DNA of 64,000 nt from Gracilaria gracilis (GCA_030374805.1 JARGSG010000197.1:1178001-1242000); one strand, 5' to 3'. Shown: positions 46,600 to 59,200, counted from the first letter of the stretch. Notes: a model not told the origin generated them from the sequence alone. Made by a program: numbers and translations.

Positions 46600-47803
46600 A
46601 GGCCGTAGTTGTTGGCGTTGGAACCCATAGGTACACTTGGCCCATTAGAAAACAACCGCTTACTCTGGTCAAGGGTTTCATTACGAACCGTTGTCATGAA
46701 TATGAAGTGCATGCAGACCCTATGATTCTGCAGAAACTTGAAGAAAAATTCGGTTGTGCTCCATTGCCAGCTACGGTGAAGAGCATTTGGAGGTCTATTC
46801 GAAAGAGTATTCAACCTGTTGAGAATTCTTTAACAGCATTGATTGAAACCTTTAGCTCCCAAAAGAGAGAAGGTATGCCTGAGCACTCATATAATCTCTC
46901 TATTGAAGACAATCGTGAGACAGATGAGTTCTGCATTGACCGTGAGCAGAAAGGTCTTTCAATTATATTTTGGGACTACAAGTTGCTCGATAGGGCTGCA
47001 GATTGTTTTAGATTTGGATGTGATGGTACCTTTGGTGTGGTCTCGGCTCATGATGGGCGAGGAGAAAGGCTGTACTTTGAATTAGTTTCAATTTTGGCAA
47101 AATATGAAGCCATCGGTTGTGTCTATTCCGTACTTCACCAACTACGTAGAGGCGAAAATCTTCCTCTCGGTTATTATTGTTTTCAGAGTTCATCAAGCAA
47201 CTAAGAATCCGCAAGCAACAAGAATGCGGGGTCTGTGTGATCCTCTACTGGCTTCGGGAAAGAAAAGATTTACAATGGCTACCGATTTTGAGACAACCTA
47301 GGCTTTTAGTTTAGGGGCGGTGCTGAATGAAACTTTTATGTCAGGAAGTGCTCTAGAATACATCAAAGCGGTTGCAGTTGGATGCGATGTACATGTCAAA
47401 AGATGCATTCTAGAAAAGTGTGACATTGGCAGCCAAAGAGAGTTACTTCATTGGGCGGTGGGTACACGCCATGTAACGAGATTGGACGAATGCGAACAAG
47501 CTTGGAACTATATGAGAGCAATGGGAGGCAAGTGGGACTCATTTCCAGAGTAGCTTGCAAAGAATCAACGTGCACATATACTATGGTTTCAAGGATACAA
47601 ATGCTCCATTCCTCTTGCGAAAAAGCATAGGGCTCTACTATATGATACGGATGCAAACGAATCGTATCATAACAGATTGAAGTCATTGCCGAAGTTTGCA
47701 ATGAAACACGGTAGAGGGCATAGCATCCTCCATGCGTTGCAGTTGATTAGAGAATTGGATGTAAGGGACTCTCGAAATCTGTTCAAGAGCTCACCGTAAA
47801 GTC
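46600..47803 (+). pseudogene. MULE-like transposase relic
   Basis: Three plus-strand frames in a row, separated by shifts or stops. The first (to 47204) contains EKFGCAPLPATVKSIWRSIR and FRFGCDGTFGVVS, resembling the first catalytic Asp block (DGTF) of Mutator-like transposases, then YFELVSILAKYEAIGCVYSV. The second (to 47553) contains ATDFETT, a candidate second Asp, and VGCDVHVKRCILEK. The third (to about 47800) contains LYDTDANESYHNRLK. Order and spacing fit a MULE transposase, but identity is weak without a profile search. No terminal inverted repeats found. Confidence 0.5.
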
Positions 47804-48665
47804 GATTTCAGAAACTTTCAGGACCACAGTGGGAAACGACGAAGGCTAGAGTCAGAAAGTGAAACGCTGCGGGAATGAGTGTGATCGAAGACACAGTAGT
47901 AGCAGCACAGCAGTCAAAAACGGCCAAGAAGAGTTTTAGTAGTACCAAACATCCTCGAAAACGTTCGAAACGATCACACGAGATACACAGTTTGAGCGAT
48001 AAGATTGGTAAGCTTGAATGACTGGTTGAGAAACTTTTGGAACAAAGTGAAGCAAAATAGTATCAACATAAGGGCTTTTCAGGAACGTAAGATGAAACGG
48101 AAAGTATTTAAACTACACATTACTATCAAGAGTCTGACTTTCTTTAACGAAAATAAGAAAAGTGAGTAAATAAACTACGCATTACACTCAGGCCCGTGAA
48201 TTTCTTAAAGCTTCAGTTTGATAATTACCTGCGGATAATTGTTTAGACTATTCACAGAACACACATAAATTTCGGTGAGTAAAATGATCATGGAATAAAT
48301 AAAAAATTCAGCAAATTTTAAGAGTCTATCAATTTACTTATAACGTTAATGGAAACCAAAATATTTATTTGAAATCGTAAAATGAATTAAAATTTACTTA
48401 GTTTGAATGCAATACTTGTATTGCATCTGAAAATTTATTAATAATTTCGACACTTTTAAAAAGAATGAAAGACATGTAGTGGTCTGTCATCTTCTAATTT
48501 TAAAAACATACTGTACTTTGTGTGACATCGGTGAACGGTAAGCAATTTGAACGAGAGACATTCTGAGGAACACAGCATTGGACGAAGTCGAGCTCTTGTA
48601 TTCGAAGAGCCGATCAGCTTTTGCAACAAGTTTTGATAACAGCTTCGGTCTCCAAACCTTAAACC
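47804..48665. other. AT-rich spacer, nothing seen
   Basis: Noncoding AT-rich sequence between the MULE-like relic and the next broken frame. I see no repeat, RNA gene or promoter in it. Confidence 0.5.
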
Positions 48666-49622
48666 ATGGTCCGCGCCACGTCAAAGGCTCGACGCGCTCC
48701 TCAGCAGCCAAACGACAACCTTGAGAGCACTCCACCGGGAGTCACCTCACAGAGCCGGGCACGTACTTCTTAGAAGACGACAGGCAGTCAGATGGGGACT
48801 GCCAGAATGTCAGTTGCGGTGCGTGGGTCTTTTGCTGCGCGCGCGCGAAAACAATCGGCAAAAAAGCGCCAAGGAGCCTCAGTACCACAACCCGTGTTAC
48901 GCTGACTGAAACAGCGCCAGATTCCCTCCCCGATGACGAAGATGAGATATCAGCCGCTCCGATATCCCATAGCTCTGCTCCTGCGCTGCCCAGTGGATCC
49001 CGCAAACGCATCTGTTCTGGCAGGCACCAGACAGTACTGCCACGTGGGCATGAGGTACAGCCTCCTTTCTGAAGACCTTGCCATCGTCAACGGTTAAGAA
49101 AAAGAAAGTCTCATCTGTTACATTTGTTGGCGAAGCAGACAACGGTGTAAACTACGTGAAGGTGGTAACCTCTGGCTTCCACGCATGCGTAGTTCGTTGC
49201 CTATGTCCAAGCACTTCCTGCGACGCCATAATTCGCGGTGGTCAGTACCGCCACGTGGCCGACGAGGGGCACACAAACTGTGTCCACAGTGGCAGAGGCG
49301 GTCAGAATGGCCTCACAAGCTTTGCAACCATTTCAAATCTGCTACATGTCGGAGGGGTCGAGGATTGATAGTGTGTGAAAAAAAACTGCGGGAACGTCTA
49401 GGGAGAGAAATTTGCGAGATCATTAACAGCGTTGAGTACGAGGTTGAAGATAATAATGGTAATCTTTTGAGATGGTATTGCAAGTACTGCAAGAAAATCT
49501 TAGTTTACCACGATCGGTACAATCATGCCGTCAAGTGCTGGCTCATTAAGAACAAGGTGAAAGGTGTAACCGATTCCGTTTCGTCGCAGGCGCGAAGTTG
49601 CGCAGAGCCTACGACATACTGA
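48666..49622 (+). pseudogene. Unidentified broken gene with Cys/His motif
   Basis: ATG 48666 opens a frame of basic, Pro/Ser-rich residues with several stops, then (49078-49368) VSSVTFVGEADNGVNYVKV and a CLCPSTSCD...H...CVH pattern. A shift then leads into ERLGREICEIINSVEYEVED and RWYCKYCKKILVYHDRYNHA, a CX2C...HX4HX3C-like pair that could be a zinc finger of BED or C2H2 type. I do not recognise the family. It may be part of another DNA transposon or a decayed host gene. Confidence 0.35.
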
Positions 49623-50859
49623 AGTCGATTCTGTGGAGGAAGAAGTCCTCTCAGAAGGCCAGGATCCAAGCGTGGGCAGCTCCGCTCCCCCCACCGATAC
49701 AGACAGCGTCTTGGCCTGACGCTGTGCTGAGGCTTCCCTTGCTTAGCGACCAACCGAATAGCGGCCTTGGAAATTCTTATAAATAGTAGGACATGATCAT
49801 GATGGAGGCCGAAGACATCTCTAGTGAGAAACGTTCCGCATTAGCCTGTTTTGCAGAGCTTTTTAAAATTTCCGGCTAATCAAGATAGCGTAAGAGACGA
49901 TGACCTCCTTATAGTCGTAACGGCAAAGAACTGCATCGCGCAGACGGCGAAGGCCAGGACGGTGGAGACGGCTTGCGGAATAGCGTTCATAGAAAATCAC
50001 ACGGCTGAGCGTAGGGCATATGCTGAGAGCTTGGTTTGGTAAAGTTGGTGTTTGAAGGCGTTAGGTTGCGGCAGAAGACGTTGCGCATGAGCGAGCAGTT
50101 GGACAGCGAACCGGTCGGAGGGGTGAACGGACCATGCCATCTCCAGCACGAGAGGCAGACGCGCCTTGGAAAACAAAGCGGACGACGGCGCGCGTGCTTG
50201 CGCATGCAACGCAATGGCAAAGACAGAGCGGGCGACAGGGTACGCGTTTGCGTATGCGACGCAGACCTCGCTTTAGACCGCACGGGCATCGAGGCGTTTC
50301 ATGCGGCGACGTCCGTGGCAACAGAAGTGGGCGGCAGCGACTTCAGCTCGCCCTCCTCCTCTCTGGCCCGCAGCGATTGCGATGTCGACAGAGAGGCAGC
50401 CATAGAGTTGGCGCGCGCCTTGTGCGACACGCTGAGCACCTTGCGTGTTGTGGGCGTGACCAGCTGAAACAGCTGCTCCTGATTGGAGATGAGGTGCGCT
50501 CTCTTGTAGGGCGGCGGCGCGGCCACGGCCAAAGACGCAGAGTGTTTCTGCTCCAAGATCGAAGCCAAGGAGGCCGAGTGAAACAGAGAGTGAGGCACGA
50601 TTCAAAGGGGAGACAGAACATCGTTGAGCAACTTCAGCGGGAGGCTGGTGGTGGGCTTGTACATGTAGGCTACGGACAAAAGCGAGGAACGCTTCTGTGC
50701 CAAGATTGGGGCCGAAAAAGACGAGGGGTAAGTCCTAACAGCAATTGAGGCACGTATGATAGGGGAGGCGGAGCGTCGTAGGTGAAAGGCAACGGGGTGC
50801 TGATAGCGGAGGTGTCCATGTCCAGTTCTGCGACGCAAAGCCCAAATCAAAAGGAACGA
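49623..50859. other. Stretch with GC-rich overlapping frames, no supported gene
   Basis: Frames are open on both strands at 50036-50750, but they look like a side effect of GC-rich repeats, with copies of a GCGTTTGCGTATGCGACGCA-like block at about 50190 and 50240. The interval runs into the minisatellite. Confidence 0.4.
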
Positions 50860-51100
50860 CGGCGCATGCGCTTGCGCAAGGATATCGTGTGTGCGTTTGC
50901 GCACACGACGCCGATAACGCTGCGCGCGCCTGCGCATATGGCGCGGAAGACGAGGCGCTCGCTCGCCCATATGCCGCGAAAAATGACGCGCGTGCTCGTG
51001 AATGCAACGCAAGCCCCGACGACGCGTAAGACGGTGCGCGCACTGCGCACACGGGGCGGGGAACGGCGCGCGCCCCTGCCCATACGACGCGGAGTACGGT
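50860..51100. repeat. Degenerate minisatellite, about 36-bp unit rich in TGCGCA
   Basis: Units start near 50888, 50924, 50958, 50990, 51030 and 51068. They share a GCG-(C/T)-(T/C)TGCGCAnAnG(A/G)CGC-like core. The unit is near 12 codons long and open in several minus-strand frames, where it reads as repeats such as APYAQARAALSA. Unit length varies by a few bases, so coding selection is doubtful. Confidence 0.6.
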
Positions 51101-52280
51101 GTAAGTAAAGGATGCGCGCTTTTCTTTGGACGAAGGGGCGCGCGCTTGGGCTGAGAAAGTAAATGACGTTGAGTACAGTGAAAGTAAAGGACGAAAAGCT
51201 CTAGGACAAAGTGTTTCAGGTCTTTTTGAAAGTTTTTGGGGTTGGGTGCAGGCGAACCCGTGGGAAATGGTATGGTAGGTATTGTACATTTCTGTTATGG
51301 TTACAGGATCCTTCTAAGATCCTCCCCGCCGAAAGCTTGGTTATTGGGGGTTTTAACTTTTTTGACCCTAAAAATTCTTATCCCTACAGAGATAGGGATA
51401 AAGAAAAGCCAATAAGATTCCAGAGTTAGGAGTCAATTTAGTGGCTAAGAAGACCTTGTAGTCGATTGAAACGCTCACCTGTGCATGTACATTTAGCATG
51501 CTCTGCTTGTTAACATGAAACGTGCACTCTTCGGGCTGACTGAAAGCAAAACAACATCACCTCAACAAAAACATGCTTCCAATCCATTAAACCTTTTTAA
51601 TTGAAAAAAATGAGATTTATTTTTGAAATAAGATATAAATGAGGGAAACCCGCTTTTTAAATAATCCAAGCCAATTTTTTCAATGAAGGGATTTTTTCAA
51701 CACAAGGAAAGTAAAACAAGACTGTGACACGCCCACTCGCTAAACCTAAAGCTTATGTTGCCATCCCTTCAATCTCCAGCGGATATAGCCACCCAACATT
51801 TTGACGGTAGATTCTATCCAAAACTAGATGTCACACGAGACCTAACAGGAGTCACAACTTTCAAACCAGGCCCCATCAAACGACGGGCTTGGATCATCTC
51901 CTCCTAATAATGTCATTTTCAGTTTGGCATCTTTTCAAGTGCCTAAACCGCAATGACCCCGCATCGTCTAGTAGCAACTGCCACCAACCATCTCACGCTT
52001 ACAAGGACATCCAGCACGACGCCCTCCCCTTCGTTTTGTTATTAATAAATTGGAAAAGGAGTAGGTGCTATGGTCACTTATCGCAAACGGTGCGCTACCA
52101 CAAAAGCAGGAGACATTGGAGAACACGTTCTCTCGCGTATCAGCGGGTGCCTGCAACCTTCATGTGACAGACGCTGTTATTATGGATGACAAACTGCGTT
52201 ATAACATGAACTGAAGAAAAAAGTGCATGTCGCACGTTGCCAGTGAGAACGTAAGACATGAAGTCAGTTCCGTATCCGAG
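51101..52280. other. Spacer without supported genes
   Basis: AT-rich in its first half. No domain, RNA gene or clear repeat seen. Short open frames such as 51889-52167 show no recognisable features. Confidence 0.45.
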
Positions 52281-52664
52281 ATGTCAAAGGAAATAGAGAT
52301 AGACACCGGTGGACGCCAAGAAGATACCGATGGGCCTACCGCGGCTGCAAGAGAGATAGGAAACGATGCGACGCAAGGCTTCGATCAGGGTATACCGAAA
52401 TAACGACATGAAGCATCTAAAAAAAGCTTGACAACAAACGATGATGCCAGTAGAGCTTTGTGGCGCAATCGCGAATCGAGAGCGGACAAACAGAAGCGAA
52501 ACAGAGAACGAGACGAAGTGTTTGAAAGAAAACGAATTCGTGACGACGAGCGGAAGACAAGAGAGCGTCGCAGGGTGGCAGCAGATGTTCAGAACCTTCG
52601 TGCTCAAACTCGAATAGCAAACGCTGTATCTGTGAGTGCATCGCTGCAGAGAGGATGTATGTGA
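52281..52664 (+). pseudogene. Unidentified basic coiled-coil ORF with one stop
   Basis: ATG 52281 starts an acidic Asp/Thr-rich stretch, a TAA at 52401-52403 follows in phase, then a strongly charged Arg/Glu helix (RNRESRADKQKRNRERDE, DERKTRERRRVAADVQNL). The basic part followed by a leucine/alanine helix loosely recalls a bZIP or the coiled-coil tail of transposase 1, but heptad leucines are too few. I cannot assign a family. Confidence 0.35.
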
Positions 52665-53242
52665 AGAGTTTGGCATCTTGGCTGTTTTATTTGCTCGAAG
52701 CAACAACCTTGAAGTCACAGAACCTGCCGGGCCCCTCCAGGCATATCTTCCAACTGCGCCTCTGGCCATAAACATCAAATTAGTTCAAGACTCTGCCAGC
52801 GGCAAGAGAAGCACACTAAAAGAGAAAGGAGATGAATAAATTGCTCCATCGTCGCCTGCCCTAGAAGAAAGTGGTGATGATTCTTCAAGTTTTGCATAGG
52901 GCTCTTCTGCGCTTCCGGTCGACTACGCCTCCAACCACTGCGGAATTGGCCCTCGCCACTGGGCGAGACTCTTTAGTGGTTTATGTAAGACAAATATTTA
53001 ACTCCTCATCTTCTCGGGCTGAATGGAGTTCCAGTTTTTCCTCATATCACCCAGGTGTCTGTAACGCTAACCCTCGTGCATGGAACAACCACCTGCAGAG
53101 CAACGCTTCAGTGTTATACGCTATGGGTAAGAGGTTCTTCTCGAACTGCTATTTGCCTAGAAATAAACGATACCTGTTGTTAATAAACCCTATCCCCCAT
53201 TCATTCATCAGTCTTATTTTCTAATGTACCTATTATACAAAC
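52665..53242. other. 5' flank of element D2, nothing supported
   Basis: About 580 bp with no recognisable feature up to the insertion point. The five bases before D2 are CAAAC (53238-53242), the predicted target-site duplication, whose partner lies beyond the window. Confidence 0.45.
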
Positions 53243-53786
53243 TGTAGTATAGTGGGCCCGAGTTGGTGCATAGTGTATCCGATCGGCCGTTCACGTACAA
53301 AGGGGTACTGCACGATGGGCTGGTGTAGTGGCACCGCCACGTGTACGATTTGGTGATCAAGTGCCGGACGGGTTGGCACAGCGTACAAGTTGGCCACGTG
53401 TACGGACTTGGTGGTGACAATGCAAATTAGACCGATCGTACAGTAGTTAGTAATGGGGCCCAGACCCGATATTTAGTTGTAGTTCGGATCTCCCAAGGCC
53501 CCCAATCGTAAACGATAAGCATCTTCTGCCGAACGTCTTCTTCGTTAGTTTGCACTCACGATAGACCGCACGGCTACTTCTTTATTGGGTTTCTCAGACC
53601 GTTCGTACCCTTCCGCACGTTCCTGTACGTGCCTGGTGATACCAATCGTCCACTCTCCCCTCGACCGCCCGGTGCTTCCGCCCCTTCTCTCCGCTCGGAT
53701 TCATTACAGTCACAAGACTGTACGCTACCGCCGCTCCCGCCTCAAGACCGCTTCGGACTCTCTCCCTTTTTGTGCAATATACCACA
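53243..53786 (+). repeat. 5' LTR of element D2
   Basis: 544 bp from TGTAGTATAGTG to AATATACCACA. The first 120 bases reappear at 63878-64000 with few differences, and the whole matches the D1 LTRs inverted. Confidence 0.93.
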
Positions 53787-53787
53787 T

Positions 53788-53805
53788 TGGTCTCCCGACT
53801 TAGAA
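53788..53805 (+). other. Primer-binding site of element D2
   Basis: TGGTCTCCCGACTTAGAA begins one base after the LTR, matching D1 and, with few changes, C and E. Confidence 0.75.
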
Positions 53806-53862
53806 GTGGAACTCGAGACCGTACGGAGCAGCAGAACCGATCGTGGAACCGATACGTACAGT

Positions 53863-56063
53863 ATGAGTCATCGTCCGCACCGAGAAATGGGTGAAGGGTC
53901 TTTGTTCGAAAAAGACTCCGCAAAGTCCGTACCGGTCGCAATTCGCGCCGCTTCGGATCCCGCTTCAGTTGGCCGCCGGAGCACCCGAAGTAACGCGACG
54001 GCCTACGTCACGCCTTCAGAGGAGCCCGAACGGATTATCCGAGACGGTTCCGCACGTAATAGGTCTAAGTCCGAACGGAACGAAGACGAGGCAATTGCGC
54101 TCGCCCCCTTTCCCGGAAGGGAGAAGACGCCACGGGGCGAAGCTGGCCCCGCGCCGCCACTCCTTACCGAACGGACTACCGCACGGGAACTCTGGGCAGG
54201 GATCGCTCCCTATGCCCTGCAGAGTCTCCGAACGGAAATTGAGGTCCACGTCCCCATGGCAGTGGAGACGCACCTCAAGGACCGATTCCCGGCGCTTCTG
54301 CACCAGGATATTTTACCGATCGTACACGGCATGGTCAGGAATATCCTGAAGACAGACCGTTCGGAACCTATTACGTCAGCTCTGAACAGTACACTGGCCG
54401 CACTGGTAGCTCAGCTACCGACCCACTCACCCAAATCTTTTATTGACCGTACGGACAATGCACCCGCTAGCGGCGAGAGGCAACACCGACCGGAACTGAA
54501 GAAGGGCCCGACGAAGGGTCCCACCGGAATGTACCTCCCGCCAGTCAACCCACAGGACGATCCGAACGGAAGCTCAGGAGATTCCTCCGACGAGAGGAGG
54601 AATCGCCGCCGCAGAGGCGGTAGACCAAGCGCAAGTTCCGATTCGGATGACGCGCCCCGTAGACGGAAAGATCGTCGCCGCCAGAGAAGGCGACGATCAG
54701 CCAGAACGGACTCGGACTCTTCGGAGACATCGTCGGATGACGACCGCACGGATTCAAAAGTCGACCGACACTCCCGCAGCCCTCGACGGAGGTAGAAGTC
54801 CGATCGGTATCGTTCCCGTTCGGACAGATTGATTCTGAAACGCATCAGGCCCTTGAACGAGAAGTTCGCCAAAGTGGTGGACTACCGTACGTACAGGTTG
54901 CTCAGGAGGAGCCAGACATACAATTCGCGGGTGGGGCGCAAGATTGCGCGCTATTAGAAGAAATTGAATGTCCAGATGAAGGGCCATTCCTTTTCCGGGA
55001 CGGATCCGATATCGGTGCTCAATTTCTTACAGCGGTTTAAAACCACTTGCAACCATAACGGACTCACTGAGGGGGCAGCCCTCTGGTGTTTCCAGTTTTA
55101 CCTGACCGGACCGGCGCACGCTCTGGTTCAGTCTCGGCTCGAAGGTGAGTCTGGCGCTGTCGACCGTACTCGGGATGAGTCTCTCCATGAAAAAAAGAGG
55201 TAGTCAACTTTCTGTTGACCACGTACGCAACGGATGAGATCATTGCCGACGCGGCCGCAGAGGTCACCCTCTACCGCCAAGCGTCAGGCATGTCCGAAAC
55301 GGAATCCGCCCAGAAGCTCTGGACGAAAGCCCTCCGTTGCGGAAATGTCTTTACCGATCGGAATTTGAAGGGGATCGTCGTCGAAGATCTCCCTGCCGCC
55401 ATACGGTCAAAGGTGAGGAATCACCTCACCTCGCATCCCAATATCGGATATGATGCACTTGCCCGTTACGCGGAATCGTACGGAGACACCCATCGTGCCT
55501 CACATCGACACCCCGTTTGGGTCGATACTCAAAAGCCAACCGCTCGGAAAGAGTCCTCTCGTACCGCCCGGAAGGTTCATAGCATCGATACCCCGTCGGG
55601 ATCGATCTATTCCGTATCGGACGAAGACGAGGAACATGTCCTCGCGGTATCCCGCGCGTCTTCCATGCCCTCACCTCCCACTACGCCCTCGGATTCAACG
55701 CCGGCTCAGTCCTTTCGGTCTTATCCCAGTCCTGCCAGCTCCAGGGTACAGCAACCCCAGGGGCAGGCACCAGTTGGACCGTGTCGGATTTGCATTTCGC
55801 GGGAGCCCAACTGCTGTCAGTTGCTCCCCCCGGACCTAAAGGAGAAGCTGCTGGCCACACGGGAGGCTAATTATCAGCAACACCGCGAGGAAGGCTCTTA
55901 CAGTGCCTGCCAGACAGGACGGAAAACTGATACCCCGAAGGACAATGTAGGATATCGCCAGGGCGGACAGCCTCGCCAGACGTACTCACCAAGACCGACA
56001 CAGGCCGTCATGCGGGTCGAGGAGCCTGCTCCCCACCAGGAAAACGACCAGGAGGAAGCGTAG
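53863..56063 (+). pseudogene. gag: Element D2 gag (two stops and a shift)
   Basis: ATG 53863 starts MSHRPHREMGEG, 57 bp after the PBS. The N-terminal half has a helix-rich block (SLRTEIEVHVPMAVETHL) then Arg/Ser/Asp-rich sequence. TAG codons at 54793 and 54955 interrupt, and a shift near 55195 restores the frame for the capsid-like region (LYRQASGMSETE, ALRCGNVFTDR). The cysteine cluster CRICISREPNCC sits at about 55785 with LLPPDLKEKLL after it. Ends at TAG 56061-56063. Pol is in the -1 frame and open through the overlap. The overlap holds CAGGAAAACGAC, a weak slippery candidate. Confidence 0.85.
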
Positions 56064-56215
56064 AGGCATGGCCCCCTCCACAGAGGCCTAGCCTCGCCCC
56101 GTCAGCGACAGACCGAACGGACTCCATCCGAGGGGAGTTCCCTGTCCTGACATGTGACCTGACCGATACGGATATTGAAACCGAAACGGTCCTCTTTTCT
56201 AGCGCGAACTACAAG

Positions 56216-59200
56216 GTGCACGTGTCGGTTGGCCTCAAAACGGCACTGATGTATCCGTTAACGGGAGTTCTTGATACCGGAGCCGGACCCTGTCTGGTTC
56301 ACGAACGCCATTTCCCCCCGAATTGGCGCTCGAAACTCCGACCGGACGTAAGACCCCGAATTACGGACGCGTCGAAGAACCGAATGGACGTTGTAGGAGT
56401 TCTCCCCCTTATGGTCCGAATCGGTGACCTCAATGTACGAGTACAGTTCCTCGTGGTTTCTAACCTCTCCACCAGCGTACTACTCGGTACTTCTTTTATT
56501 GACAAGTACGTCTTGGCAATACTACCACCGAAACGGACAATACTCCTACGACACTCCAAACCGGTGTCTATACAGTCTTCCGCCTACGGACCAAATGCAC
56601 CTTCCGCGCCGGAACCAGAACCCGAACGGGAAACTCCATCTAATAAGATACACGTTGCCCGTCCGGTTGTTCTACCCCCAATGTCGGAAACGAACGTCTT
56701 GGTGACCACCAAAACGTCCGGCTTTGTCTTTCTACAGTCTCATCACCGAACGGGATCAAACCTTGAACTCACACTCCTTGCGGGTGGAGTTATGGAGCTC
56801 CGACCGGCGGTACCCTTTCTCGTTCGCGTAGCGAACTTTTCTGACCGCTCGGTTCGACTTCACAAGAACACCGTTATCGGACTTGCTCTTCCATCTCCCG
56901 TAGCGCTCATAACTCCGCAACCATCGTCGCGGAGCGACGAGTCTAAGGAGGGGGAACACATTCAGATTTCGGGCAGTAATTCCGAACGGATATACAAGGA
57001 TACCGAACAAGAGCAAGAAACCGTACGGAAAGATGAGAAAGATTGGACCAGCAAGGTACAGATCAGTCCTGAGTATGTTTCCGAACGGGACAAAGTCATT
57101 GAGCTACTTCGATCGTTTGCGGACAGGTGGGACGGCCATCTCGGAACGATTGCGGCAGCGAAGCACCGCATCCATCTGGAACCAGGCTCGAAGTCCATAT
57201 TCCAGATGCCGTACCGTGCCGGACCCGCTCGGAGAGAACTCGAACGTAAGGAGGTGACAAAGCAGCTCGCTGCTGGTGTCATAGAACCGTCATCGGCAGA
57301 ATGGGCCAGCCCGGTCGTATTCGCGCTCAAGAAAGACGGAAGCCTTCGCTTCTGCGTCGACTACCGCCGGTTGAACGCTACGGCCGTACGGGACACATAC
57401 CCACTACCCCGAATGGACGAGTGCATCGACTCTCTTGGAGATGCACAAATCTTCTCCACTTTGGACGCCAACAGTGGTTATTGGAAGACCGAAATGGATG
57501 AATCCGACCGGGACAAAACGACGTTCACGTCGCATATGGGACTGTACCGTTATCGGAGAATGCCGTTCGGACTCAAGGACGCACCAGCTCCTTTCCAACG
57601 TGCTCTCGATATCATCCTATCACGGGTGAAGTGGCAGTACGCACTGGTGTATCTTGATAACGTAATAATCTATTCCCGGACGGTTGAAGAGCATTATGAC
57701 CATGTGCGGACCATACTGCATATGCTCCGTTCGGCTGGTGTTACTCTCCGACTAGACATGTGCTACTTTTTCAGTGGCACGGTGGACTATCTAGGCCACG
57801 TAATTCGACCGGGAAAGCTTCAAGTGTCTCTCAAGACACAGAATGCTATCAAGCAGGCTAAACCGCCTAAGACCCAGACGGAGCTCCGATCGTTCTTGGG
57901 GCTCTGTAACGTTTTCCGTCGGCTTGTCGCAAACTTCGCCCGAATTGCGGCTCCATTGAACCGCAAGTTGGAAAAGGGGCAACCCACGAAGTTTGAGGCA
58001 TTGACCGATACGGAATACGAAGCCTTTGACGAATTACGTCAGAGACTGATACGCCCGCCCATTTTGGCCATCACCCGTCAAGGGTACCCGTATGTTCTGG
58101 ATACAGACGCATGCGACCGACAGGTAGGATCCACCCTGCTACAAAAGCAACCGGACGGAGGCTTACTACCGATCGGTTACTGGAGCCGCTCTCTATCCAA
58201 GACCGAACGGCAATACTCGACTACCGAACGGGAATGCCTTGCGGTCGTCTGGGCCATACTGCACCTCCGTCCGTACCTGGAAGGTCAGAGGTTCACTGTC
58301 CAAACGGACCACCACTCCTTGAGGTGGATACTGAACCTTGCGGACGCGTCAGGACGATTGGCCAGGTGGCGGTTGCGTCTAATGGAGTATGACTTCGATG
58401 TCGTCCACCGTCCGGGTATCAAGCACCAAGCGGCTAATGCCCTTTCTCGGATCCGGACGGATGGCGGAGACGATGCCCCATTGGACGAAGAGGCCCCCTG
58501 CTTGCTAGTGAATGACCGTACGGACGATGGCTACTTTATCACCAACATTACCGTTAACGGTGATGAGTACAGCGACGTCTGCGTCGACTGGCCAACGCCT
58601 GAACGGAAATCTGCTGGTATCCCCGAGGTGCTTGCTGTTACCTCGGAGGAAACCAATATCGTTCCGGTCACGGTCGAAGAGCTGGTACGAGCTCAAGCAG
58701 ATGACCCTTTCTGTGAGTCCGTACGGAAAGACATCGGCAACGGTGTCACTCTGTTCGACATTGACCGAAACGGACTTAGCGTGCGCAAAGCTCTACTGGA
58801 CTGTGCCATCCAGAAGGTCGTACCTGCATCACTGCAGGCACGCGTTCTCTACTTGGCACACTACCCCCGTCTGGTCGGCCATCCGGGCTCCACTCGGATG
58901 TATGAAAGTCTCCGTCGAGACTTCTACTGGCCGCATATAGCCAATGATGCATTCCAGACCGAACGGGACTATCACACATGCCCGGCGACGAAGGGAACAC
59001 ACTTCAAGTCGCAGAAGCTGTTGAAGCTGTTCCCCGTTGCTGGTCCGCTGGAATTCGTCGCGATGGACATTGTCGGTTCATTCACGAAGTACGTGAACGG
59101 TTACCAGTACATACTGGTTCTTACTGATCGGTTTAGTAAGATAGCACGCTCTATCGCCATGCGGTCAACCACAGCTCCTGCAGTGGCGAAGGCCTTCCGG

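Noticed and set aside
50036-51012. Long overlapping ORFs on both strands around 50-51 kb as genes
   Set aside because: They coincide with GC-rich repeats that lack stop codons by composition, and no domain is recognisable.
56020-56063. CAGGAAAACGAC at the end of D2 gag as a -1 slippery site like those in B and C
   Set aside because: The P-site codon would mispair after slipping (GAA to GGA), and D1 and E versions are not canonical either. The -1 arrangement is real, but the site is not established.
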